Assembly (NCBI GenBank): GCA_026122225.1
Contig: JANEZZ010002061.1
Span: 1,736,001 to 1,800,000, forward strand
From: Heloderma charlesbogerti
Taxonomy: Eukaryota; Chordata; Lepidosauria; Squamata; Helodermatidae
Length of the DNA stretch: 64,000 nt
Reading direction: 5' to 3'
A program made the translations under genes and the position numbers. Shown piece by piece: positions 11,032-21,339 of the stretch (position 1 is its first letter; every line of letters begins with the position of its first letter). The notes beneath the pieces are model-generated. The model did not search any database, was not told where the DNA came from, and saw only the letters and a program-made list of their open reading frames with translations.

Positions 11032-11719
11032 TAGGGATGTACAGATTCCCCACTGTCTGTTCCGGTGGGGAATCCGCAGGGGGTGGGAGGCAATCTGTTC
11101 CTACCCCCCGGAATACTCGCGGAGCGGCTCTGCTCCGGGTCCGCTCCATGAGGATTCCACAGAGCTGAGGGCTACCCCATTCCACCATCTGCATAACCCG
11201 GATTCCCCCATTTTTTTCCGGCTCCCCAAACTTACGTAAATAATTCCATAAGTACCGCTGAAAAATCCTTTTCGCGCGCCCGCTGTCAGTCTCCATAAGA
11301 GTAAAGCCCTTCGCGGGGATTCCCCATGTAACTTCCAGTCACATGACCTTATCGGACCTCACCTCACCTGACCTCGCCTCGCCTGACCTCACCTCACCTC
11401 ACCTCCACAGACAATAAACAGAAAAGATGGAGGATTTCCATGGACTTTGCGACTCAGCCCCAGTGAAAGAAAGCCTCGGGAAAATGCCTCATAAAAAGGG
11501 TAAAGCCGTTCATGTTCTTCTTCCTCCATTTCTGATTTACAGATTTATTTTCATGATTATTTTTGTAAAACCTGCCAGTCAGCAGACAAAAAAAAAGGGG
11601 TCCGTGTGAGCTCTGGTCCGGGTTGACCAGGCCACCCTGTTCCGAGGAGGATTCCACAGACCGGATTTATCAGAATTCAATCTCATTTAAAATTCGGGCA
11701 GAATTCTCTGACATCCCTA
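11032..11719. mobile_element. hAT-like non-autonomous element (TAGGGATG ends)
   Basis: Begins TAGGGATGTACAG and ends GACATCCCTA. The flanks gccctatc and tccctatc agree at 7 of 8. The interior has a tandem acctcacctg / cctcgcct array at about 11349-11405. No transposase ORF. Same ends as 33447-33817, 53319-53729 and 60080-60524. Confidence 0.75.
11349..11405. repeat. Pyrimidine-rich minisatellite inside the hAT-like element
   Basis: Imperfect 5-bp period (CTCAC, CTGAC, CTCGC) repeated about ten times. Confidence 0.75.
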
Positions 11720-11934
11720 TCCCTATCCCTATCCCCAGTACCCACCAGCCTACCGGCTCATGCTGTGGGCCAGAGAGTAAGGGCCGTTATGTATGCATGT
11801 GCATAGGGTGGGATGGGCAGTGGAGCAGCTGACTTCACCCCACCCTGTATTTGTTTTGCTGGAGCCCAGCCCTACGCAGGTCCATTGAATGCATGGAGCC
11901 CCAGGACCTTGTGTCTCCCTTCTCACCCTAAAGC

Positions 11935-12066
11935 AGGGGTGGTCAGAAAGTGGGTCTCCAGAAATGTTGGACTTCAACTCCCAGCATTCCTGACTGCTGG
12001 CCATGCTGGCAGGGTCTTCTGGGAGTTGAAATCCAAAACATCTGGAGATTTTACCTTCTACCCATC
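11935..12066. mobile_element. Palindromic MITE (TGGACTACAACTCCCA family)
   Basis: gtctccagaaatgttggact, caactcccagcattcc, then gggagttgaaatccaaaaca and ctggagat. Diverged outer ends. Confidence 0.7.
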
Positions 12067-12389
12067 TCTGCCCTAGATGATGTGTGTAGATGTATTAAGA
12101 AAGGTGGAACTGAACTCAAGAATAGTTATTTCAGGATAGCTGATGATGTAAACACAACCTGACTTTACAGGGTTCTTGGAAAGAGTACTGAAACTCTGTA
12201 TGTGAACTGCTCTGGGTATTAGGAGAAAGTGCTGCACATTAAATTCTTATTATTATGAAGCTGGGTTAAAGATAATTTGCTTGGGTTAAAAGTAATCTAC
12301 CTTTTTTTTTTACATGAGGTGGAGAAATGTGTACTAGGTTTGATGATAGGTTTTTAGAAACCCATTTCCATGTATCAGGTTCTACCAAC

Positions 12390-12835
12390 CATAGCAGCAC
12401 CACCATTATTGCCCATGCCTCCAGGTCCACACAGGTGTTGGGGGGGGGGGCGAAGCAGGGGAGGCAACTACCCATTGCCAAAAAAAAAGAGGTCACAGCT
12501 TTGCATAAAGTTTGCATATGCTAATTTTCTATATCTATGGAAGCACATTTAGCAATAATGACTATAATTTAAATAGAAATACAATACATCTCACCTGGTG
12601 GAGAAGATTGACCAGATGTCCCATGTGCCTGCTCAGCCCTGCAGCCAAGGTGCTAACTGCGGATGGGCAGCCTCAAGGCCCCTGCTGCTCTCCCTTCATA
12701 TGATTCTTCCTCTTTCAACCAGACTTGGACCAGACAGCCCTTCAAATCGAGGAGGCCTTCAAATCAAGGGCTGTCCTCTGACAGCCCTTTTATCAGAAGA
12801 CGTCCCTCCATAAAGTAGGACACATAGCTTCCCTG
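12390..12835 (-). repeat. Unnamed dispersed repeat U3, near full-length, antisense
   Basis: The complement matches the U3 family along its length: the tail with gcatatgcta, aatacaatacatctcac, tggagaagattgacca, cctgctcagccctgcagcc, acttggaccagacagccctt, and finally tccctccataaagtaggaca. Other copies are at 14370, 18205, 28223 and 35093. Confidence 0.65.
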
Positions 12836-12839
12836 ACTG

Positions 12840-13210
12840 GTGTGGTGTCATCACGCATTATTCACTCTGAAATAGAGCACAGCCCAATGTTCTCCCATCT
12901 CTTGTCACTTTCCTGGCTCCAGAGCGAATGTGACACAATAGGCAGGAAAGAGCAGCACACCTCCATGTTTTTTTTTTAGCCTTCCAAACAATTTACAGTA
13001 ATTTACGGGAGTTATTCAGCCAGCACGTCTCCCCGGAACTAGCACAGTGTCAGGTGGTTAGTTGCTGTGAGGCAGGCTGTTGCTCTCAAGAGGAGCTCAG
13101 TTAGGCTACACTCTTTGGGCTACACTCCAGCGACTCAGTCATCTGCGCACTGAGGTCATGGCATGCCCCAACAGGAGCTGTGGCCTTGCTCAAGGCCTAG
13201 TAAATAGCTC
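12840..13210. other. Non-genic stretch, no recognised repeat
   Basis: Contains no convincing ORF. A T9 run lies at about 12970. I recognise nothing else. Confidence 0.4.
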
Positions 13211-13377
13211 TACATAAGAACATAAGGCGAGCCCTGCTGGATCAAACCAAGGATCCATCCAGTCCAGCATTCTGTTCACACAGCGGCCAGCCAGCTGTTG
13301 ACCAGGAACTCACAAACAGGACATGAGTGCAACAGCCCCTTCCTGCCCATGTTGCCCAGCAATTGGTGTACATAGGC

Positions 13378-13620
13378 AGACTGGAGAATCAGTATGGTGT
13401 AAGGGTTAGAGTGCTGGACTGGGACTCAGGAGATCTGGATTCTAGTCCCCACTAGACCATGAAGCTCACTGGGTGACTTTGGGCCAGTCACTGACTCTCA
13501 GCCTAAGCTACCTCACAGGGCTGTTGTGAGGATAAAATGGAGAGGACAAGGACTATGTAAGCCACCTTGGGTTCCTTGCAAGAGGAAAAAAGGTGGGATA
13601 TAAATGTTAATAATGACGAC
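13378..13620 (+). mobile_element. MIR-like tRNA-derived SINE inserted in CR1
   Basis: tRNA-like head (tgtaagggttagagtgctgg, gattctagtccc), then the MIR-like block ctgggtgactttgggccagt, cctcacagggctgttgtgag and gataaaatggagagga, ending in an aatgttaataatgacgac tail. It sits inside a continuous CR1 sequence, so it inserted later. Confidence 0.8.
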
Positions 13621-13637
13621 GACGATGATGATGATGC
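13609..13637. repeat. (GAC/GAT)n trinucleotide run at the SINE 3' end
   Basis: gacgacgacgatgatgatgatg follows the SINE tail. Confidence 0.8.
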
Positions 13638-14369
13638 CTGTGATACTGGAGGTAGCATATAGCCATCAGGACTAGTAGACTGATAGCTTCCTCCTCCGTG
13701 AATTTGTCTAACCCTCTTTTAAAGCCATCCAAACTGGTGGCCATCACTACATCCTGCGGTAGCAAATTCCATAGCTTAACTATGAGCTGTGTGAAGAAGT
13801 ACTTCCTTTTATCTGTCCTGACTCTCCCATCAGTTAGCTTCATGGGATGACCCCAGATTCTAGAATTATGAGAGAGGGAGAAAAATGTCTCCCTAACCAC
13901 TTTCTCCACGCCATGCATAATTCTGTACATCTCTATCATGTTTCCCCTTACCCTCCTTTTTTTCCAGACTAAACAATCCCAGCTCTTATAACTTTTCCTT
14001 GTAGGGGAGATGCTCCAGGCCTCTGATCACTTTAGTTGCCCTTTCCTGCACTTTTTCCAGCTCTACAATATCTTTTTTTAGGTGTGTCGACCACAACTGT
14101 GCATAGTATTCCAAGTGTGGTCGCACCATAGATTTGCATAATGGCAGTATGACATTGGCAGTTTTATTCTCAATCCCTTTCCTAATTATGCCTAACATGG
14201 AGTTTGCCTTTTTTTTCTTTTTTTTTTTACAACAGCTGCGCATTGGGTTGTCATTTTCATGGAGCTGTCCAGTTCAGCCCCAAGATATATTCCTTGGTTG
14301 ATCACTACTAGCTCAGCTCTCATCAGGTTATATTTGAAGTTGGGATTTTTTGCCCCAACTGGCATCACT

Positions 14370-14720
14370 TTACAGGCTGCCAGAGGACAATCATGAATTT
14401 GAAGGTGTCCTCCATTTGAAGGGCTGTCCAGTCCAAATCCACCATCTTTGACTAGGTGACCCGAATCCAGCTGGCCACCATCTTTTAACACCTGGACAGC
14501 AGGCTGAGCAGGTCACCTGGTCACAGCATCACGTCCCTACTATGGTGAAATGTATTGTATTTCTCTTTAAATGATAGTCTTTTTATTTCTAAATTTGCAT
14601 AATTTATGCATAAAATGCATAAATCGGCATTTGCGCATGTAATGACAATCCTCTTTTGAGTGTCCTCTTTTGTCCTCTGTTTGGTGATACAGAGGTGGAT
14701 GTCTTTTGTGAACCAGCCAT
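14370..14720 (+). repeat. Unnamed dispersed repeat U3, sense copy
   Basis: aatttgaaggtgtcctccat, tgaagggctgtccagtccaa, cctggacagcaggctgagca, ctatggtgaaatgtattgta, then the AT-rich part with tgcataatttatgcata and cctctgtttggtgatac. Confidence 0.65.
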
Positions 14721-14819
14721 GCCTTATTGTTAGAGGGTGGTGAAAGGACCCAGTGAACAAGCATAGACCACACACAAACACGCTTCCCTGGCAAAACGTT
14801 GCTGTCGTAGTCATCCAGA

Positions 14820-15335
14820 CTTTATAGAAATGAGAGGAACTGAGCCCGAGGGCGAAAAGTGTTTGTGTAAGAGCACTTTGGCTTACCTCTCAATGAGATG
14901 ACAAGACACTACCACTCAAGCAATTAATTATACACGGGCAGGAATCACCTCAGCCCCACCCACTCCTGACTAATTCATCTCAAATAAATAAAAACCTCCC
15001 TCCCCCAGCCCAAGCTGGCAATTATGACCTTGTTTTTATGTCAACAATCAGGGGCCATACAAAATCCTTGTGTATAAGTGCTTTCTTCCCAGTTGTGTTT
15101 TATAAACCGAAGGGAAAGATTTTAATAACAGCCTCTTTTAAATTGCTCACTCAGAACGGTGAGATCTTTTCCTGAGCAGAAGCTTCTCTGCATCGTAGGA
15201 GCTGTTCATTAATCAGGTCTGAGTTGCGCTACAAACTTAAATGGCTTTAACAGCATCCTCTCAGCCCAGGGAGGCCTGGGAGTTGTACTTCTGTCGGTCA
15301 GTGGCAGGATTATTTGGCACTCGCCAGCAGAAGTA
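14820..15335. other. Apparently unique stretch, candidate conserved non-coding element
   Basis: About 500 bp without recognised repeats. It has AT-rich homeodomain-like sites (caattaattatacac, gttcattaatcagg) and no ORF. Worth aligning to other amniotes downstream of EPAS1. Confidence 0.4.
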
Positions 15336-15650
15336 TTTATTTTATTGATTTACAGTATTTATATACCACTCCACAGCAAAAAAATTCAGAGCAGTGAATA
15401 TCAACAATAAAAGAATAAAACACCATGTTAAAACAATTAAAACATTTTAAAAGAAACAAGTTCAGATACAACCGAACTTAATAAGCCGCGGCTTGTCACT
15501 CAAGGAAGGCCTCCCAAAATAATAGCATCTTCAGGAGGCCCCGGAAGCAACACAACGTTGGTGCCTGCCTGACCTCCAATGGCCAGGAGCTCCACAGCAA
15601 GGGGGCCACCACACGTAGGCAGCAGAGTTCAAGCAATACTGGGTTGGGTG
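15336..15650 (-). mobile_element. L2/CR1-group LINE 3' end, antisense, old
   Basis: A/T-rich tail (tttattgatttacagtattt), tataccactccacagc, a run of aattaaaacattttaaaag, then degenerate ORF2 complement (aggagctccacagcaagggg). Confidence 0.6.
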
Positions 15651-15848
15651 CCACCCTTTAAATTTCCCACAGTGCCCTAGAGTGCTGCTACATCAGGGGC
15701 ATTGTGGGTAATTATAAATGATAGTTAAGTATACCGGAAACGTTCATAATTCTGAAAGGCCTGATTTGCCAGTTTTCATGTGGTGGCATTGCTGGCATTT
15801 AAGAGAACCTTGCAATCTGTCTCAGCCATGCAGGTAGAAAGCATGCAG

Positions 15849-16193
15849 CAGGGTTGCAAAACCTCAGGGTTTGGCCCTTCAGGCTTCCCAGTCTGGCCCT
15901 CTGGGGTTCCCCACATGGCCACCCCCCTTCCCCTGGTCCCCCCCCTTTCGCCAACCACCAATTGTTTGATGATGTCCCAGTGTTTCTGCAGATTTTCCCC
16001 TGTTGTAAAAGATTGAAATGCCTCTCCTAACGCTCAGTTACTGGCCGTCAGAAAGCTAAAATACGCAGGTATTTTTTTTAATTTTGGCCTTGCCACTTTT
16101 GTCTCTGGCCCCACCCACCATTCGAATGAGCTCCCTGAGAGCCTCTATGAAATGGAATTTGGCCCTTGGGCTGAAAGAGATGCCACACCCCTG
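15849..16193. mobile_element. hAT-like non-autonomous element (CAGGGTTGC...CACCCCTG)
   Basis: Shares its interior with the outer element at 54513-55544 (cagtctggccctctggggtt, tctgcagattttcccc, tggaatttggcccttgg). Inverted ends are visible; the flanking 8-mers gcatgcag and gtgtacag agree only partly. Confidence 0.65.
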
Positions 16194-16258
16194 GTGTACA
16201 GCAACCACGCAAGTGGTACAAGAGTAATTATCATAGCGTTCAAAGTCATGGCCCTGAT

Positions 16259-16405
16259 CAGTGCGGCTGGTGGCTCCACTGTCAGAGGGGAGTGAATCCA
16301 CTCTAGGTTTCAGTCAGAACTCCAGCTCCTTTAGAGTTCTGACTGGTTCTGAAACCCGGTGCAGATTCACTGCCCCACTGACATCAGAGCTGCCAGCCTC
16401 CACTG
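16259..16405. mobile_element. hAT-like palindromic MITE (CAGTGGMGGC family)
   Basis: Ends CAGTGCGGCTGGTGGCTCC and GCTGCCAGCCTCCACTG. Flanks gccctgat (16251-16258) and gccctaat (16406-16413) match at 7 of 8. Same family as 7048-7255 and 35574-35684. Confidence 0.8.
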
Positions 16406-16680
16406 GCCCTAATCCAGCTCTAGTTGCAGGCGTTTAGCCGTAGGAAACAACGTGTTGTCTCAGGTGGACATGCCAAACCCCATGTGCGTCAAAAGACCCA
16501 TTCAGCCAGTTCAACAGGAGCCAGTGAACTGAACTACTCTGGGTGGCTCTTGGTTCTGTGAAAATTTTGGTTTATTGCTCTTAGTTTTAGGAAATTTGAC
16601 TATCACTTTTCTACGGGTAACAGCCCCTGAACAAACATCTTGATACCATTAATAAGCACTTTATTGTTCTTATTGTGTTT

Positions 16681-16819
16681 TGTGTGTGCGTGTGCGTGTG
16701 CGTGCGCGCGTGCGTGCGTATGTATGTATATCTATATATCTATATCTATATCTATATCTATATCTATATCTATATCTATATCTATATCTATCTATCCATC
16801 CATCCATCCATCCATCCAT
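16681..16819. repeat. Compound microsatellite
   Basis: (TG)n/(CG)n purine-pyrimidine alternation (tgtgcgtgtgcgtgcgcgcg), then TATG units, then a long (TATATC)n / (TATC)n run and (CATC)n to 16819. Likely highly polymorphic. The alternating stretch could adopt Z-DNA. Confidence 0.9.
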
Positions 16820-17079
16820 GGTGTTGTTTTGCAATCTCAGCTAATGAACAGGATGTTTTAGGATTGCAGATTTATTTTTTTATTTTTTTGGTAAACTACC
16901 TTGAAGGCTCTTCAGGCTGAAAGACGGCATGCCAGTTTTAAAAATAAATGAACTGTAGTCCTGTCTTCCCTGGAGGACTTGGGCTTCATAGACCATAGTC
17001 CTCGTGAGGGCTAACAAGCTCAGATTCAATTACTCCACTTAGTTGGGTTGTGGATTGCAGCCTTGGCCCCATGCTGGCA

Positions 17080-17530
17080 TGGGCTCAGTTAATACCTTTG
17101 TTTATTCGTGCTGCTGGAACAAAGAGGGAAACCTAAGCTTCTATAAAAGAAATCTAATTTTGGGTAGAAGTGCCTAACAAGTCACCCCAGGCATACAGTG
17201 TTGTGGGGGGTTGTTTTTTGTTCTCTGTGCAAAAGAAATTGGAGCACTAGTGGGAGGGGAGGGGACAATTGGAATTAATAAATCAATTACACAAAAGTTT
17301 GTCATTTTGCTTCAGTTGTGATGCACAGCTAATTAAATTGCAAGGAAGCTGAGCAAGTTTCCCTTTCGTTGCAATGATATACAAAGAGACCAACTCATCA
17401 GCAGGAAGGGAGTTAGTTTTCTATTTAGCAGGGCACAATTGGACAAGATTGCTGACAAGTTTATCAAGGGCATAAGGATCTCCTTTAGCAACCTTCATCA
17501 CAATCAACCCTTCTTTCTCTTAAGACTCTT
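17080..17530. other. Apparently unique stretch, candidate conserved non-coding element
   Basis: No repeat or ORF recognised. Several ATTA-core motifs occur in a row (ttggaattaataaatcaatt, agctaattaaattgc), typical of developmental enhancers but not diagnostic. Confidence 0.35.
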
Positions 17531-17639
17531 TAGTACGGTTGGCCTTGGATGCTGGGGAATTCCAGGCAGGGCCCCCGGTCTCTGCACCACTCCAATCTAC
17601 CATCTCTATGGTGGCTACTTATACATTGCCAGAAAAGGA

Positions 17640-18182
17640 TTTGCATCACCAATTTGCATAACATTTACATACTCCCAAAACAAAAGAAACGACCACCAGT
17701 AATGCATCCAGTTTGAAATTTTTATAGATTTAAACATTTTTAAAAGTTTGAAATTTAAAATTTTGATAGCTTTAGAAAGAGAGAGAGAGAACAGATTTTA
17801 AAATGTGAACTGTTTCAGTATAAAACACCAGTTTCAGAGAATGCTACAATACCACTTATAAGCTGAGCCAGAACCAATCAGGAACTCGGCTGATTGGTTC
17901 TGGAACTCAAACTGGCTCAGGAACTCAAACTGGCTCAGCTTATAAGTGGTATTTTAGCATTCTCTTGTTTGTGACTGAAGTTGGTGTTTTATACCGAAAC
18001 AGTTCACATTTTAAAATCTCTCTCTCTCTCCGTACGTACACACACACACACACACACGCGCGCGCGCACTTCTACAGCTATAGAAATTTTAAAATATTTA
18101 AATCTATAAAATTTATGCAGTGGATGCACTTATTGGTGGCCATTTCTTTTGTTTTTGAAGTTCTGTATTATGAGCATCGCAT
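17640..18182. mobile_element. Large foldback element, about 540 bp palindrome
   Basis: The left half (17640 to about 17880) and right half (about 17893-18182) are inverted copies. Pairs include tttatagatttaaa / tttaaatctataaa, ttttaaaatgtgaactgttt / aaacagttcacattttaaaa, and ccacttataagctgagcc / ggctcagcttataagtgg. The centre is agaaccaatcag / ctgattggttct. The right arm carries a duplicated ggaactcaaactggctca and extra (CA)n(CG)n. No ORF. Confidence 0.75.
18027..18068. repeat. (AC)n(GC)n microsatellite within the foldback arm
   Basis: tacgtacacacacacac then gcgcgcgcgc. It interrupts the right arm and is absent from the left. Confidence 0.85.
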
Positions 18183-18204
18183 TGCCACATATCGGTGAAC
18201 ATTT

Positions 18205-18440
18205 ACGTATGCAACCTTAGATGTATAGGTACAATTTTAGAAATAACTATAATTTAAATAGAAATGCAATACATCTCACAGTAGTGGAGAAGATCGACCA
18301 GGTGAGCAAGGTGCCTGCTCAGTCTCCTGTCCAGGTGCTCACCGTTGATGGACAACCTCAAGGCCCCGCTCTTCCTTCTGATGGTTCTTTAAACCAGACT
18401 TGGACTGGATAGCCCTTCATAGAAAGGAAACCTTCAAATA
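18205..18440 (-). repeat. Unnamed dispersed repeat U3, antisense copy
   Basis: ataatttaaatagaaatgca, atacatctcacagtag, tggagaagatcgaccagg, gtgcctgctcagtctcc, and accagacttggactggatag. Close to the copy at 12390-12835. Confidence 0.65.
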
Positions 18441-18573
18441 GGTTTATTTATTTGATTTGTACCCTTTCTTTCTACCAAGAAGAATGGCATGCAAGGCAGC
18501 ACTCAAGATGATTGTCTTCTGTAAAATAGGACTCCCGGCCGTCCATGTGCAGCTCTGTGATCCCTCCTTTTAA

Positions 18574-18708
18574 GGGTACAATCCTATGCATGCTTAGACA
18601 GAAAAAGTCCTTCAATTCCCAGAATTCCCCAGCCAGTATGCCTGGCTGGGGAATTCTGGGAGTTGTAGGATTTTTTTTCTGTCCAAACATGCATAGGATC
18701 GTGCTCGA
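18574..18708. mobile_element. GCAATCCTATGCA foldback MITE, complete
   Basis: Ends gggtacaatcctatgcatgc and gcataggatcgtgctc. The arms contain agacagaaaaagtcc and its inverse ggattttttttctgtcc around a gccagtatgcctggc centre. Confidence 0.8.
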
Positions 18709-18924
18709 AAATAATTTCTGTCAAGTTACTTTCTCAGTGTTACAGCCAGTCGCTAGCCAGCTGCAAGGTGACCCTCCAAATCAGATCTTGAGCTAACCAA
18801 ATGACGGTTAGGGAGCACACTGAGCTGCAAGGCCACTGCAAAATGTGTGTACCATTTACCCTGCTGGCAAAAAATGGCTGAATCAGGATTTAAACACAGT
18901 CGGCTGTATCATACTGCTAAATGA

Positions 18925-19047
18925 TGCTGTTGAGGGCTCCTATTATGGGCTTCCCAGAGGCAGTTGCTTGGCTGCTGTGTGTGAATAAAATGCTGGACTG
19001 GATGGACTCTTCATCTCATTCAGGATGGCTCTTCTTATGATCTTACG
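18925..19047 (+). mobile_element. CR1 LINE 3'-end fragment
   Basis: tatgggcttcccagaggcag, tgctggactggatggactct, and cttcttatgatcttacgg. Confidence 0.7.
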
Positions 19048-19099
19048 GATATAGGACTGGGAGGGAAGAGCGCTGCCCAGCTCCTGATGAACCCCTAAT

Positions 19100-19620
19100 A
19101 CGATTTCTGTGGACCACAGTAGTGGGGCTACTCTAGAGCTGGCTGTTCATTCGCCTCTCTGCAGCAAGGTCCTCCAGGACAACCACCTTCTTTTGACCAA
19201 TGGATGCCTTGCTTCGAGGCTCCTCTTCTCTTGCCACATCTTTCCAGGTTCCTTCGCTCCACTTCTCCCATTGTTTCATTCCAGAATTACTGCCACCCAC
19301 CTCCAGGCAGAGGCTTATGTCTTTTGCCTTCCCTTCCAGGCTGCAGAGTTTACAGCTGGGCCGATGCCAAGGGTTTGTGCACGTGTGTGGATGTATGTTC
19401 TTTGCCCTCCATCTGCCACTGAGCTCCCCAGTCTCCATCTCCCTGCGCTTCGATCCCGTGACTGGGCTACAACTTCCTCCTTGCCAGTCTCTTCCTGCCC
19501 ATCTGGCCATGTTTTGTTGCAAAGAAGGGCATGGCACCGTTCCGGGCCAGATGTGCCGCTTCATGTCGCCCAGCTGCATGCGGGACGTGGTGCCTGCTGA
19601 GGTAACCGTCATGTGAGGCT
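19100..19620. other. GC-richer stretch with overlapping long open frames, unresolved
   Basis: Three frames remain open over the same 500 bp (plus-strand frames of 163 and 138 codons, a minus-strand frame of 159 codons). A possible splice pair flanks 19340-19601 (cttccag before, gctgag then gtaacc after), but no frame gives a protein I recognise and composition can explain the openness. It may be chance or an unannotated exon. Confidence 0.25.
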
Positions 19621-19702
19621 ATTGGCCTCACAGCTGTACAGAAGAGGCTGAACGACCCTTCATTCCTTTTGTGACTCCAGGAGATGGTGTCTGTACGTTT
19701 GG

Positions 19703-19736
19703 TGTGTGTGTGTGTGTGCGTGTGCGTGTGCGTGTC
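19703..19736. repeat. (TG)n microsatellite
   Basis: gtgtgtgtgtgtgtgcgtgt, followed by gcgtgtgcgtgt. Confidence 0.85.
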
Positions 19737-20129
19737 CCCTTTTAATTCCAGAAACAATGCAAATTGACTAAGGGGGTTTACAGAAACACTGGAGCCATTC
19801 ATGCCATCAAGTTGGAGACTGTTGGATGAGCAGGGAGGAAACAGGCTAAGTCAAAGGCCGGTTCTGGATATGCTGCTTTGACAACTGAGCACGCAAGTTA
19901 GGATATAATGGGGAGCAGCCCAGCATGCACTCAGATTCAAAAGCCTTTAACTGCTGTGTGACGAGGGGAAGTGTGAGCAGTACATCTTTCCCCATGGTGA
20001 TGTTTCCGTGATGTGAAAACCTGCTTCACTTGTGTTTCTCCCTCTTAAAGGCCTAGGGATCTTTTCTTCTCCTTTTCCTTCTTCCAGAAAAGGAGTTGAC
20101 AACCCTAGTGATGGGCTATAGTCTGAGTA

Positions 20130-20220
20130 ACAGTGTAATCCTGTGCATGCCTGTTCAGAAGTAAGCGCTATCAAGTCCAATGGGACATACTCTCAAGTAA
20201 GCATGCGTAGGACTGCAGGC
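20130..20220. mobile_element. Short foldback repeat (TCAGAAGTAAG family)
   Basis: Arms gtaatcctgtgcatgcctgt and gcatgcgtaggactgcagg, centre aagtccaatgggac. Similar copies are at 45446, 46216, 58905 and 63330. Confidence 0.65.
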
Positions 20221-20222
20221 AA

Positions 20223-20242
20223 AGAGAGAGAGAGAGAGAGAG
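20223..20242. repeat. (GA)n microsatellite
   Basis: About ten GA units. Confidence 0.85.
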
Positions 20243-20430
20243 AGGAACACTGGAAGCTGCCTTATACTGCTTCAGACCCTGGGTCCATCTTGCCCAGCAT
20301 TGTTGACCCTGACTGGCCACAGCTGTCCAGGGTTTGAGGCAGGAGCTTTTCCAGCCCTACCAGGAGATGTTGGGGATCGAACCTGGGACCTTCTGTGTGC
20401 AAAGCGTTTGCTCTACCCCTGAGCCACAGC
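20243..20430 (-). repeat. tRNA-derived SINE, antisense
   Basis: Complement of the full SINE: gaagctgccttatactgctt (3' end), ccagcattgttgaccctg, then the B-box side ggatcgaacctgggaccttc and A-box side ctctacccctgagccac. Confidence 0.85.
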
Positions 20431-20461
20431 CCCTGAACCTCCGTATTCAGAGGCAACAGGA

Positions 20462-20598
20462 CAGTCTTCCCCAACCTCGTGCCCTCCAGATGTTTTGGAC
20501 TGCAATTCCCAGCATTCTTGACCATTGGCCATGCTGGCTGGGGCCAAAGGGAGTTGAAGTCCAAACCTTCTGGAGGGTGCTACATTGGGGAAAGCTGC
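20462..20598. mobile_element. Palindromic MITE (TGGACTACAACTCCCA family)
   Basis: cttccccaacctcgtgccct, ccagatgttttggactgcaa, and the inverse gggagttgaagtccaaacct, ctggagggtgc. Confidence 0.8.
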
Positions 20599-20735
20599 AG
20601 CGGACCACCAGATAACAGTTGCTGGGAGGCAACAGTGGGAGAAGGGTCTGTAAGGCCTTGTCTGCAGAGGCAGCAGAATGGGGGCGTAGAGTAGAACTGT
20701 ACCACTTCAGACTGCAAGTAGGGGCACCATTTTGG

Positions 20736-20928
20736 GAACCTAGGAAGCTGCCTTGCACTGAGTCAGACCTTTGGTCCATCTAGCCCAGTACTGTTGACAC
20801 TGATTGGCAGCAGTGGCTCTCCAGGGTTCTGGGCAGGAGTTTTTAGTAGCCTTAATTGGAGACACCAGAGATTGGACCCGGGACCATCTGCATGCAAAGC
20901 ACGGGCTCTGCCACTGAGCTACGGCCAA
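20736..20928 (-). repeat. tRNA-derived SINE, antisense
   Basis: gaagctgccttgcactgagt, tggtccatctagcccagtac, gattggacccgggaccatct (B-box side) and ctctgccactgagctacggc (A-box side). Confidence 0.85.
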
Positions 20929-20951
20929 AAGGGCTCTCTGAATGTTGACTT

Positions 20952-21025
20952 AAGGTGCAATCTTATGCATGTTTAGGCAGAAAAAAGGTGCATAGATAGG
21001 AAAGCATGCATAAGATTGAGCCCGT
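20952..21025. mobile_element. GCAATCCTATGCA foldback MITE, shortened
   Basis: Only the terminal arms remain: aaggtgcaatcttatgcatg and catgcataagattgagccc. Confidence 0.7.
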
Positions 21026-21339
21026 ATAAAATTGTGGATCAGGCCTGTGGGGTTTGTGATGCCAGGCAACTAATTCAGGCAAAACAACCCAACGTTGGTT
21101 GTGATGGGGTCAATGTGGTGGAGCAACGGCCACACCCAAAGCCCTGCCAGCTTTTTCACCTTGCTGGGTTTTTCTTTCTTTTTTTGTTTCGTTTCCTACA
21201 ATTCTCTCTCCCCTTCCATTGACTGCAACGAGAGGGTATTGCCTACTCCAGCTGCAGGCCTGGTGCAGGCTCAGGGCCTGTTTGGGGGCAGGTCATGGGA
21301 ACAAGGGAGCTTAAGATCCTGCAGATCCACAGCACAGAA

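Larger units (their letters stand above)
13213..14340 (-). mobile_element. CR1 LINE, antisense, split by a SINE
   Basis: The 3' part 13213-13375 (aagaacataaggcgagccct, ccagtccagcattctgttca) and the ORF2 end 13622-14340 form one copy interrupted by the SINE at 13378-13620. The complement encodes NSMLGIIRKGIENKTANVIL, YYAQLWSTHLKKDIVELEKV and [20 protein letters not shown] with breaks between. 5'-truncated. Confidence 0.85.

Noticed and set aside
16640..16920. Frames encoding long ISISIS / YIYIYI runs
   Set aside because: Direct translation of the TATATC microsatellite; no gene.
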